Assembly (NCBI GenBank): GCA_900323505.1
Contig: OOIN01000002.1
Location: 1,798,001 to 1,862,000 of the forward strand
DNA from: Ustilago trichophora
Taxonomy: Eukaryota > Basidiomycota > Ustilaginomycetes > Ustilaginales > Ustilaginaceae
Length of the DNA stretch: 64,000 bases
Direction: 5' to 3'
Positions 21,396-30,823 of this stretch are shown one piece after another. The position numbers were made by a program, and so were the translations under genes. Within the stretch, counting starts at the first letter, position 1. Each line of letters opens with the position of its first letter. A model generated the notes under the pieces. It did no database searches. It worked only from the letters and a program-made list of their open reading frames with translations, and was not told where the DNA came from.

Positions 21396-22684
21396 ATGGA
21401 TCTTCGTGTCGGCGGCAAGTACCGCATCGGTAAAAAGATCGGTTCCGGTTCGTTCGGTGACATTTACCTCGGCATCAACATCATCTCGGGTGAGGAGGTC
21501 GCCATCAAGCTCGAGTCTATCAAGGCTAAGCACCCTCAGCTCGAGTATGAGGCCAAGGTCTACAAGACCCTTGCCGGTGGTGTCGGTGTTCCCTTTGTCC
21601 GATGGTACGGTCAGGAATGCGACTACAACGCTATGGTTATCGACCTTCTAGGCCCTTCGCTCGAGGACCTCTTCAACTTTTGCAACCGAAAGTTCTCGCT
21701 CAAGACTGTCTTGCTCCTCGCTGATCAGATGGTATGTACAGCTTCGCCCGCCTATTTTTTGACCGCACCAATCACTGCTTCCCTGCCGTGTTGTGCAGTA
21801 GCCTCCAGCGACGGCTCAGCATTACTTTTTTCACCGTACCATAGCAGATCAACTGACCTTTCTCTCTCACATTTCCCGTTATACCGACACAGATCTCCCG
21901 CATCGAGTACATTCACTCGCGAAACTTCATCCACCGTGACATCAAGCCCGACAACTTCCTCATGGGCATTGGCAAGCGCGGTAACCAGGTCAACGTCATC
22001 GACTTTGGTCTCGCCAAGAAGTACCGTGACCCCAAGACTCACCTTCACATCCCTTACAGAGAGAACAAGAACCTCACCGGTACTGCTCGTTACACTTCGA
22101 TCAACACCCACCTGGGTGTCGAGCAGTCTCGACGAGACGATCTCGAGAGCTTGGGATACGTGCTCATGTACTTCCTCCGTGGCTCGCTCCCGTGGCAGGG
22201 TCTCAAGGCTGCCACTAAGAAGCAGAAGTACGACCGCATCATGGAAAAGAAGATGACCACCCCCACCGAGCTCCTCTGCCGAGGATTCCCTTCGGAGATG
22301 GCCATCTACCTCAACTGCTGCCGATCGCTCCGCTTCGATGACAAGCCCGACTACTCTTACCTCCGCAAGCTCTTCCGCGACCTCTTTGTTCGCGAGGGCT
22401 TCCAGTACGACTATGTCTTTGACTGGTCCATCCAGCAGCGCAGCGAGGACGCCAAGGCCGAGCCCGTCGTCAAGCAGCAGCAGGTCCAGCAGCAGCAGGC
22501 CGCCCAGCTCCCCCGCCGCAAGGTTCTTCCCCAGGAGGGTGACGAGGCTGTCAACAACGGCATGGACACCACCCGTGCTGCCTACGGCACCGCCCGCCCC
22601 GCTGACAAGGCTTACCTCACCTCGCAGAACATGCCTAGCTCGTCGCGACCCCTCAAGCGCGAGGATCAACCTGGCTACTACTAA
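21396..22684 (+). CDS. Casein kinase I (Hhp/Yck-type core), two exons
   Basis: A 375-residue protein kinase, join(21396..21731, 21893..22684). The donor is GTATGT directly after the ATG codon for M112. The acceptor is CGACACAG before ATCTCCCGC, phase 0, in a 161-bp intron. It starts [20 protein letters not shown]. Glycine loop [11 protein letters not shown], catalytic lysine in VAIKLES, catalytic loop [20 protein letters not shown] (CK1 has DFG here), and the CK1-specific [12 protein letters not shown] in place of APE are all present. The tail of about 80 residues is Gln-rich ([12 protein letters not shown]). No C-terminal prenyl or palmitoyl cysteines are seen (it ends QPGYY), so it resembles the soluble, nuclear Hhp1/Hrr25 group more than membrane-bound Yck. 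Expected roles include DNA damage response, vesicle traffic and meiosis. Confidence 0.95.
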
Positions 22685-23342
22685 ACGGCGCAGGGAGCGC
22701 CGTATCAGCGTTTTGGCTCTCTAATCGCTGGCTCGTCACCTCTTGCCGAGCAGGGATGCGGTTGCAAGGATGAAAGGCGCAATGTCGCCGCTCCAGATGA
22801 ATCACTCTCAGTCGATGGGTAGCTGGCCTTTGCGCAAAGCCTGATTTGCTTGATGCCGTCTCGCTGACCTACAGCGACTCGGCTTCTATCATACCAGGCC
22901 AGGCTACCTTCTTCTTGTTCCGGTGACTCGACATTTCCCTTCCCTCTGCTCTCAAACACGCTTTCTTGACACTCAAACGGATCTTGTTCTCTCTTTTACG
23001 GTATGGACGGTCGGGCGATTTGCTTGCGTTTTTTCGATCATGACATTATTTCACGAATGGGCGTGAAGATTTCTTCTCACACACATAGTTTCCTCGCGGA
23101 TATGCGAGAGGGCTCCGGTGGGACATTAAGGACAGGTCGTCCAATGCATGATCAAACCCCTCATAAAACCAAGCAGCAACGAGGTTACGCACTGCTGCAC
23201 CTCAGCAGCATTGCTTTTTTCTTTGGCTTTACATCCTCTTTGCCAAGGCCCGACGTCTCATCACCATTTTCACAAACAAGATCCCGGTCAAGATCGTCTC
23301 TCCCCCATTTTATCTAGTGTATCTCTCAGTATCCTTCAACTT

Positions 23343-23366
23343 TCCTCCCCCCCCTCCCCCCCCTCT
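23343..23366. repeat. C-rich homopolymer tract
   Basis: Two runs of seven to eight C separated by T, in a C/T-only context. Confidence 0.8.
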
Positions 23367-23950
23367 CAAACGCAGCGACGCTTCCACCCAAAGCGACAGC
23401 ATGCAAAACGAGCGTCGCTGCAGCGCCACGCCTCCATCGCGTGTTTGCATCGTATTGCAGCTTTGGATCCAAAGTTGTTCGCATCAAGCCAACTGTCTAC
23501 AGTCTTTACTCGTCATGCATTTTCCCCCTTCTTCTAACCCACCCCGCCCGAGTTTTCCACAAATTATGTTGTTTCACACGATGTTACCCTCCTCTCTCCT
23601 GTTTACTCCTCTCAATCTCATGCCATTCCCCATTATTTGTTGGTTTTGCTCGGAATTGTGTGGTGAATCCTGATTGAATCGTTGAAAAGTTAGGCTCTCG
23701 ATTCGTACTGGAGGCTGGAGGTTAGCCCTCAAGAGGCGGTCGAAATTTCTAGCTTTGAAGCTCTAATTTTTTGAGGGGAGAGTAAAAAAAGGACGATATG
23801 AGAGCGGGGTTGGAAGTGGTGGAGATTTGTGAGGTGGATGAATGTGATGGAAACTGAGAGGGGTGAGGTGAAGAAGATGTTTGAGGGTATGGGTGTGGTT
23901 TGGTATGATAAGTGCTGTACGAAAGGGAAAAGGAATAGTGAGGAGCTTGG

Positions 23951-23981
<31 letters not shown>

Positions 23982-23982
23982 G
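23951..23982. repeat. Compound (CT)n(GT)n microsatellite
   Basis: Eight CT units followed directly by about eight GT units. Confidence 0.9.
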
Positions 23983-24116
23983 AGCATCTCATAGTCACTA
24001 CACAAGCCAATACAACCACGAACCACGCATTAGTGCAGCCGTTCAAACCGGTGTAAAACGAAACGCAAAAAAACATGTATTCAAGTGCAAGACAACAACC
24101 AAAGATGCAATCGAAT

Positions 24117-25781
24117 TCAACCTCTAATCCCCGCGCGATGAATTGCCCATTCCTTCTCAACCAAATGAGTAACTTTCTCGACTGTAGACATCAACTTGTT
24201 CATATCACCACTCCAAGCATTAAGAATGTCGGCGTTGCTCTTTCGTTTTTCGAAATTCACCAAACCTGCTGGTCTATCCATCTTTGCGAAGATCGTACCG
24301 CTGCTTACCAAATCTGCCAAGCTAGATTCAGATTGGGCAGGGCTTAGGTCCAAAAGTTCCGAAAGACGTTTCAGCGTGATTCGCGTATAGTAGTTCGAGA
24401 TGACTCGGATGTTGTGTTCTACCACGCGTTTGTGAAGTTCTTCCCATCGATGATTGCCGTCCTTAAGCTGCTTACCATCCACTTCGGCCTGAGAGCAAGA
24501 CGAACGAGTAGGAGGATTGGGAGAGAATGTAGGACTCTGTCGAAGCATTGGTCCGTACAAAGTCTCAATCCCAGGCCAGCGCATCAACTCTGGAGTGGTA
24601 AAACACTTCAACAAATTCCTATGCTCGGGAACCAACTCCAAATCCGCTCCCATCCCCTCAACCCTAGCCATCAAATCACTCTGCTCGTTATCATACTTGG
24701 CCAGAGCCAAAAACACAACAACATTCCTCAACACCTCCCTCTTCCTCTCTTCATCCTCTTTCACCGAAGGTGTATCGTAAATCTCCCGATAGTACTTGCA
24801 AATGTCCAGGAATTTATCCTCTCGCAAGGCATATTCCACCATGAGATCGTAGTATCGAAGCTTGAGATCTTGATGCTTGGGATTTTCAAACAATTTCGTG
24901 TTGATCTTTTTGCTGACAATCGCCATTTTGGCCAGGTCGTTGCGTTCATAGTTGAGTCGCATCTGTTCCAGGATGAATTCGACCTTTTCGCGTCTGTCCA
25001 TGCTGCCAAAGGTTTCAACCGCCAGGTCTTGGAGTGCATCGGCGGCTTCGTGGACCTTGTTCTTGGCATACAGCATTTTGGAGAGCAAAAGGGTGACTCG
25101 GGCTCGTTCGACCTCGACAAAGATCTTGCCCTCGGTAACGGTTCGGAGAAGCTCGACAATCTTCATCCTGATCTCTTCTGTCACGCCGGCGTCACCGATG
25201 CGCTTACCGGCATCCATGAGTTCCAACACCTTTGCGTTCTGTGCACCCACCTTTTCACGCTCTCGCTCCTCAGCAGCCTCTTGACGCTTACGTGCATCCA
25301 GAGCTTCTTTCGATTCCTTCTTGCCCTCGTCCTTTTCCTTCTTTGCCGCCTTCTCAGCCTCCTTCTTGGCCTTTTCGGCAGCAAGATCCTTCATCTCCTC
25401 ATCTTTTGCCTCCTGCTCCCTCCTCCTCTCCTCTTCAGGATCCACGGCGGGGTACAAGAAGCACATGACCAATTGCACCATTCGCGTAGTTGCCATCTTC
25501 AACTGACCGTGCTTCTTGCTCAAGCTCGTAACGGTATCCGAAAGCAAGTCCCAGTTGGTCTTTTGAGGGCTGGGAGAGTTTCTCACCAACAAGATGGCGA
25601 GCAACAAAAGACGGGTGGTGGAGGTGAGATCGGCAGCATTTCGAGACTTTTTCTCCAAGGCGAATACCTTTTCAAGCGCCAGAGAGAGTTGGTTCGAAGA
25701 GGCGAGGGATTGAGCTTCGGAAATGAGAGAATCTACCTCGGCGGTAAAGTCGGCCTCTTGCTTCTTTTCTGGAGCTGACAT
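24117..25781 (-). CDS. rpn5: 26S proteasome lid subunit Rpn5 (PSMD12)
   Basis: A 554-residue PCI-domain subunit of the 19S regulatory particle lid. The N-terminus MSAPEKKQEADFTAEVDSLI and the helical solenoid (LLLLAILLVRNSP, LMVEYALREDKFLDICKYYREIYDTP) match Rpn5. The PCI/winged-helix end is clear: ELHKRVVEHNIRVISNYYTR, then LKRLSELLDLSPAQSESSLADLVSSGTIFAKMDRPAGLVNF. The final helix KVTHLVEKEWAIHR is typical of lid subunits. Length exceeds the usual roughly 445-456 residues because of a highly charged Lys/Glu insertion at about residues 118-180 (repeated AEKAKKEAEKAAKKEK-like sequence). Single exon. The long plus-strand ORF opposite (24414-25778) is its antisense shadow. Confidence 0.93.
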   Translation of the reverse strand: MSAPEKKQEADFTAEVDSLISEAQSLASSNQLSLALEKVFALEKKSRNAADLTSTTRLLLLAILLVRNSPSPQKTNWDLLSDTVTSLSKKHGQLKMATTRMVQLVMCFLYPAVDPEEERRREQEAKDEEMKDLAAEKAKKEAEKAAKKEKDEGKKESKEALDARKRQEAAEEREREKVGAQNAKVLELMDAGKRIGDAGVTEEIRMKIVELLRTVTEGKIFVEVERARVTLLLSKMLYAKNKVHEAADALQDLAVETFGSMDRREKVEFILEQMRLNYERNDLAKMAIVSKKINTKLFENPKHQDLKLRYYDLMVEYALREDKFLDICKYYREIYDTPSVKEDEERKREVLRNVVVFLALAKYDNEQSDLMARVEGMGADLELVPEHRNLLKCFTTPELMRWPGIETLYGPMLRQSPTFSPNPPTRSSCSQAEVDGKQLKDGNHRWEELHKRVVEHNIRVISNYYTRITLKRLSELLDLSPAQSESSLADLVSSGTIFAKMDRPAGLVNFEKRKSNADILNAWSGDMNKLMSTVEKVTHLVEKEWAIHRAGIRG

Positions 25782-26332
25782 GTTGGCGTGAGCCGTGCGA
25801 AGGCGTGGTGGTGCGGATGTGGTTGGTGTTTGGCGGATGCTACGATTCGTGATTGCTGTTCAGCAGCTGTGCAGTGGGCAAAGTGGCTGAGCAAAGTCTT
25901 CGTACACCGTTGATTGTGAGAGCAAAGACGGTGTGGGAATGGTGATGGCCGTGTGCAAGATCAGAAGTGATGCAGGTGTTGGTTGAGCAGCGAGTGTGTG
26001 GGCTTGTGCGGCTGACTGCGAATAAAATGGCAAAGTGGAGAAGGCGGCGTGGCCTTCGATCACAACTCAGTTGAATTTCCACAGTCTCACAGCACCTTGC
26101 GCAAATTCACCACATCCTCGAGACGCGTCTCAGCTATGGAAGATGTCATGATTAGTCAGCGCCCTCACAAGTATACATACCTTGAACAGGCCGTAGCTCG
26201 GACAATCTCACAGTACAACTACATGAGGACCAAGTAGCTCAGTTGCGAAAAGTGATTCATAAAGTGATCGTAAAGTATGGAAAGTACACGGATGGTTAAA
26301 TGATAGAAACAGTCAACGGGATGTACTCCTCT
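25782..26332. other. rpn5 upstream / sla2 downstream spacer
   Basis: A 551-bp spacer between tandem minus-strand genes. It should hold the rpn5 promoter and the sla2 3' UTR. Nothing else was recognised. Confidence 0.45.
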
Positions 26333-29300
26333 CTAATCCTCCTCCGTAGCATGATACCCAGCACGACGCATAGCACCGAGCACCCTCCTCGCCTGCGTCA
26401 ACTCCTTCTCCAACTTGAGCACCTCTACCTGCTGTTCCATCTCCTTGACCTTGAACTCGTGCGCCGCCATCTGCGAATAGTCGAAGTCAGCAGCACCGTT
26501 GCTCTGCTTGTCGGTGATCGTCTTGACCTGCTTGACCAAGGCTCTGCATGCATCGGTGACTGCCTTTGCCGCGCGCTCCAGCCTGTCCTGTGTCTTGGAC
26601 ATGAACTCGGCCTTGACTCTCGACGCAGCTACCACCTGGGCCGTCGCAGCGGACACCTCATTAGAGGCAACAATGAGCTGCTCCAGAGAGTGCGTACCCA
26701 TAATTACACCATCGGCAGCCTCAATCAGCATCGTGGTCGCAAATGCAACCGCTCGAGCAGCCGAAATGAGGCCTTCAGTCCAGCGGTTGTTCTTCTTGTA
26801 GAACTGCTGGTTGGTCGAAGATCCTCTGCCCTTGGCAACGATTTCTTGTTGAGACTCTGTTGCAGCTTTGATCAAGCCGGCGATGGCACGTGTGATCGCC
26901 AACGAAGCCTCCAAAATCGCATCGTGCACCTGTAGATCAACCGCAGAGTATTTGTTGTGATCCCTAGGCCTCGAAAGCAACGCCTGCAGCTTGGCAGTAG
27001 CGGCATCAATCGCGGAAGCAGCGTTCATCATCTCACGCTCTACAATGTCACCAATATCGCCGTTGGCATTGGCGAGCATAGTGTTGCCAGCCTTGACCAT
27101 GGTTTCGACGACACTGTTGAGGTTGGCAAATGCCGAACGAGCTTCCATGTTCTGGCGTGCAACCACATCGCGACGCTGGGCAGGGGCGACACCGGCCAAA
27201 CGGTACGACTGGAGGTTGCTGAAAAAGCGCAGAAGCACGTTACCAGTCTCGCGACCAGTGCCGATGAGCTTGTCGGCGGCGTCATCGCTCTGTGCGAGAC
27301 GGGTGATGCCTTTGGTGCTGGTGAGGGTGTCGCTGATTGTCTGGGCGAGCTGGTTGGCGCGCTTGATGACCTCGACGTGCTCGCCGCCGACTTCACCGGA
27401 CAGATAGAGTGAGAAGACGGTGGCGAACTCATTGGTGGAGGTGGTGCCCTTCTCGATCATCGACAAAACGTACTCGGGAGTGGCAGTGGTGTTGCCGGTG
27501 CCAGAAGGTGACTCAAGCTCGTAAAGTGCATCGTCGATCTTGTCAACACATGCCTGGAGGATCGAGTCGATGATGGCATTGAGCTTTTTGGTGTTATCGA
27601 GAATGAGAGTGTCGATCTGAGCGTTGACTGCCTGGTCGTTTGCACCCTGGTCGAGCTGCATGTCGGTAAGCTGCTTGATAGTGGCATCCATGCCCTCCTG
27701 CATGATGGCCAACTCGGCATCCTTCTCGTCACGGATGCGCGCCAGCTCAGCATCACGAGCATCGAGCTCCGTACGCTTTTCACGCAACGAATCCTCAAGC
27801 TCGGCAATCTGGCGGTTGAGCGTCGACATCATGCCCGAAAGCTCGGAGCTCTTGGCGCGTGTGGCATCCTCGGCACGCTCGTTGGCAAACATGAGATCGC
27901 GCTTAAGTCGATCAAACTCCTCCTTCTGGCTGGCCTTGATCCTGTCGAGATCGAAACGCGCACGATCGCGCTCGCGGATCATATCAGCAAGCTCGAGGTT
28001 CTTGGCCTTGACATCGCGTTCCATACGTTCCATCTTGTCGACGGCCTCCTGAGCGCTACCGGCTTTGATCTGCATCTGCTTGTACTTGCCTAGCATTTCG
28101 AGGTGCTCGGATCGGAGCTGAGAATAGAGCTTGGCGAGCGCCTCGTACTTGTTGCGCCAGAGTGTGACCTGGTCTTGGAGCTGCTTGATGATTTCGTCCT
28201 TGCCCTGCATCTGGGCGCCAAAGTTTTGGCCAATGTTGGCAAGTTCGGTCTCGAGCGCCTTGACACGTCGGTCGTACTGTTCGAGCATGAGCTGGTCGCG
28301 CTCGTACTGTCCGCGCATGGCAAGAATCTCGCGTTCGAGCTCGGCAAGTCGGCCGCCCTGCATCTGGTCCATCTGGGCGCGCATAAGCTGCTCTTGGGCC
28401 AGACGTTGCTGTTCGGCCTGCTGACGCTGCTGCTCCTCAAAATCGCGCTGTTGCTTGGCGGCGAGGTCGGCCTGACGTTGCCTCTCGGCTTCTTCTTGTG
28501 CCTTGAGGGTAGCCTGCTTGTCCTCGTATTGCTTGAGTAAGCGTGCCTGCTCATCAATCTCGGCCTGGGACGGACCCGGCTCCGGCGTTGGAGCCTTGGG
28601 CGTCTGGCGTGGTGGTGGAAGGTATCCCTCCTCGGGAAGCTCGAAGAGGTTGGGAGGATCGTGATTGAGCTTGGGGACGTTGATGAGCGAGGTAAGGTAT
28701 TTGAGGTTGGCGCATTCGTAGTAGAATTTGCGAAGGTGGTGGTGCTGCGAATCGTATCGCTCTCGCAATGGCTGGAGAGCGTCACTGGCATCGGTGCGCC
28801 GGTGCATAGCGCGAAGCATGGAGGTGAGGAACTTGTAGATACCGTAGCTCTCCTTAACGAGAGGTACAAGCGCAGAGATGCGGCACTCGTTGTTGGCCGC
28901 GCCGCGGAAGTGGGCAAAGACGAGCTTCTGGAACTGCTCGATCTGGTCCTGAAGGTTCATGAGGTCCATGATAGTCTCGTATCCCTCGTCGGGGTTGTCG
29001 ATGTTCTTGAGCGAGATATACTCCTCGTACTCGAAGAGACCGTTGAACTCCTTGTGGTGACGATGGAAACGAAGCTTGGCGAGGATGAAGTTGACATAGG
29101 CACGAATCAGCGAGCCGTAGCCACGCATGCTATCGGCACCGACAGTGCGTGCACAAGTCTCAAACCATCCGATCTGTGCCTGTGCTTCCTTGAGAACAAC
29201 CTGGTGACCCTCCTGAAGGACCTTGTGGACGAGGATGAGCGCCTTGAAGGTCTGCACCTCATCGCTGAGAATGGGCTGTACACGGAGACCAGTCCAGATA

Positions 29301-29473
29301 GACTGAGATGTGCGGTAATCCCACGTGTAGACGATGCATTTGCGGACGTGCTTTTGCTTGGGAGCGGATTCCTCGTTGCTGGTGGCTTTCTTGATGTGGA
29401 TCGAAAGTTCGGATTCGGCCTTGTCACGGTCGACAGGCCGCGTGGGCATGTGTTGATCGTCGGAGCGGGCCAT
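26333..29473 (-). CDS. sla2: Sla2/End4 (Hip1R family) endocytic actin-clathrin adaptor
   Basis: A 1046-residue adaptor linking membrane PI(4,5)P2 and clathrin coats to actin at cortical patches. The N-terminal ANTH domain (about 15-280) begins ELSIHIKKATSNEE and includes VRKCIVYTWDYRTSQSIW. A proline-rich linker (PPPRQTPKAPTPEPGPSQ) follows. The long central coiled coil (about 305-680) is rich in Gln/Glu/Arg heptads (RLAELEREILAMRGQYE). The C-terminal I/LWEQ talin-like actin-binding module (about 790-1040) includes NNRWTEGLISAARAVAFATT and LIVASNEVSAATAQVVAASR. Length equals the family norm. Single exon. It faces away from the rim9-like gene with a shared intergenic region. Its position about 8.3 kb from bW is noteworthy because SLA2 flanks MAT in many ascomycetes. 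Confidence 0.96.
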   Translation of the reverse strand: MARSDDQHMPTRPVDRDKAESELSIHIKKATSNEESAPKQKHVRKCIVYTWDYRTSQSIWTGLRVQPILSDEVQTFKALILVHKVLQEGHQVVLKEAQAQIGWFETCARTVGADSMRGYGSLIRAYVNFILAKLRFHRHHKEFNGLFEYEEYISLKNIDNPDEGYETIMDLMNLQDQIEQFQKLVFAHFRGAANNECRISALVPLVKESYGIYKFLTSMLRAMHRRTDASDALQPLRERYDSQHHHLRKFYYECANLKYLTSLINVPKLNHDPPNLFELPEEGYLPPPRQTPKAPTPEPGPSQAEIDEQARLLKQYEDKQATLKAQEEAERQRQADLAAKQQRDFEEQQRQQAEQQRLAQEQLMRAQMDQMQGGRLAELEREILAMRGQYERDQLMLEQYDRRVKALETELANIGQNFGAQMQGKDEIIKQLQDQVTLWRNKYEALAKLYSQLRSEHLEMLGKYKQMQIKAGSAQEAVDKMERMERDVKAKNLELADMIRERDRARFDLDRIKASQKEEFDRLKRDLMFANERAEDATRAKSSELSGMMSTLNRQIAELEDSLREKRTELDARDAELARIRDEKDAELAIMQEGMDATIKQLTDMQLDQGANDQAVNAQIDTLILDNTKKLNAIIDSILQACVDKIDDALYELESPSGTGNTTATPEYVLSMIEKGTTSTNEFATVFSLYLSGEVGGEHVEVIKRANQLAQTISDTLTSTKGITRLAQSDDAADKLIGTGRETGNVLLRFFSNLQSYRLAGVAPAQRRDVVARQNMEARSAFANLNSVVETMVKAGNTMLANANGDIGDIVEREMMNAASAIDAATAKLQALLSRPRDHNKYSAVDLQVHDAILEASLAITRAIAGLIKAATESQQEIVAKGRGSSTNQQFYKKNNRWTEGLISAARAVAFATTMLIEAADGVIMGTHSLEQLIVASNEVSAATAQVVAASRVKAEFMSKTQDRLERAAKAVTDACRALVKQVKTITDKQSNGAADFDYSQMAAHEFKVKEMEQQVEVLKLEKELTQARRVLGAMRRAGYHATEED

Positions 29474-30823
29474 GGTTGATATGCAGCCGGCTTGCTATGA
29501 TGGATGGATGATGGAAGGAGAGGAAGGATACGGAAGAAGGACGGCCGCACAAGCGAAGTGGAGAGAGACAGAAGGAGATGCCGACCCGCTTGACAGTGTG
29601 ACTGAGAGTGACAAGGCAGACGTGGGGAGAACAAGGGTCGAACGCAGACTCGACTCGATTCACACTCTGTGAAGCAGTGTGACGGATGATCCGATGCGAT
29701 GCGAAGGGACAGGCACAGGGCAATCGAGAGCGCACGAGGCAACGGACTGACAGGCAACCAAAGGGAAGCAGATCGGTGCTCTTCGGTGCGGATTGGGCTG
29801 TGAAGCGAAGAAAAGGGTCGTTCCAAGTCACAAGCACTTGAAGAGCACACAGAGCGGAGTAACAAATCGAGACTGTTAATCACACCCTCACTCTTACCAG
29901 AGACAGAGGCTGTGCTGTGCGCTGACGAACGCCGGTCGAGCCACGAGTCAAATCTCAACTCTGAATTATCAAAGTGGAGTTTGCTGTAGTTATTTTTCGA
30001 GGTTGAGGATGTAAGATCGCATCTTTGTCAAGCAGCTTTTTGGTTCAAGCCCCTCTCTCGAAACTCTACTTACACCGCACCGTCCAAGGCGGTGCGACCA
30101 CAAACTCGCGCGAGCAGTCAGACAGCCGAGTGAACGAGCAACTTTCTGCAGCAGTCAGGGCCCACAAAATTGGATTTACGCCATGCACAGCCGGCATCCA
30201 AGCGGGGGGGCAACCTCATGTCACAGAGAAAGAGAGACAAACACAAACCCTTTTGTTCTTCATGTGGGCTTGGTTGCAAAGCGTTGGAAGTTGTTGGTTG
30301 ACTTTGACCCCTATTTCGCCCTGAGACTTGAACTTTTTTCCTGGACAATTTCTCGGCGTATCCTCGCCAAGACCTCCTCGCCTGTCACTCGCGCTCTCCA
30401 CGGCATCTCCTGCATACCTTCCTCTCTGCCTCGTCCTTGCCACTGCCTCCATCACACCAAAGTGGCACCTACCTCTTCGCCACCATCCGAATCTTGGCAT
30501 TGCCTTTTTATCAATTGCCACCCAAAGACGTGGTCATCGTGGAAGCTGCATATAAAAAGCGGCAAGGCTCGGTTCTAGAAGCAAAACACCTGCTTCAATA
30601 CTGCTGCACTCTCCACACCAAATCGCACCATTCAACATCTCTCCTTCCCCACGCTTTCCGCTGCACACCATCTTCGGAACTTGTCCTCCGCATCACGCTC
30701 GGTCCTCTCATCGCCACTCTGAAAATAGTCACCCATCGGCTGTCAGCATACACTGGTCAACACTGCTTCTAGACACCGGCTGTCCTTACCGTCGACGAGG
30801 TCGTCCTCGCCATCGTCATCGTC
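29474..30823. promoter_or_regulatory. Divergent promoter region sla2 / rim9-like
   Basis: 1.35 kb between two outward-facing genes. The rim9-like side (30330-30820) is C/T-rich, as in other leaders in this window. No specific binding motif was identified. Confidence 0.5.

Larger units (their letters stand above)
22685..24116. other. Convergent intergenic region
   Basis: 1.4 kb between the 3' ends of casein kinase I and rpn5. It includes poly-C tracts (23343-23366) and a CT/GT dinucleotide repeat. Several overlapping ORFs on both strands are rich in Ser/Pro/His and look non-coding. Confidence 0.5.

Noticed and set aside
21590..21598. Perfect ACAAAGGGA inside casein kinase I exon 1
   Set aside because: Explained by the conserved codons for VPFV; no companion boxes nearby.
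21752..22669. 305-codon minus-strand ORF
   Set aside because: Antisense of casein kinase I exon 2 and its intron; Val/Leu/Glu-rich shadow.
24414..25778. 454-codon plus-strand ORF
   Set aside because: Exact antisense of rpn5; Leu/Ser-rich shadow produced by codon bias of the real gene.
28661..29479. 272-codon plus-strand ORF
   Set aside because: Antisense shadow of the sla2 ANTH region.
30000..30060. GGTTCAAGCCC resembling a tRNA T-loop
   Set aside because: No A box or acceptor-stem pairing upstream.
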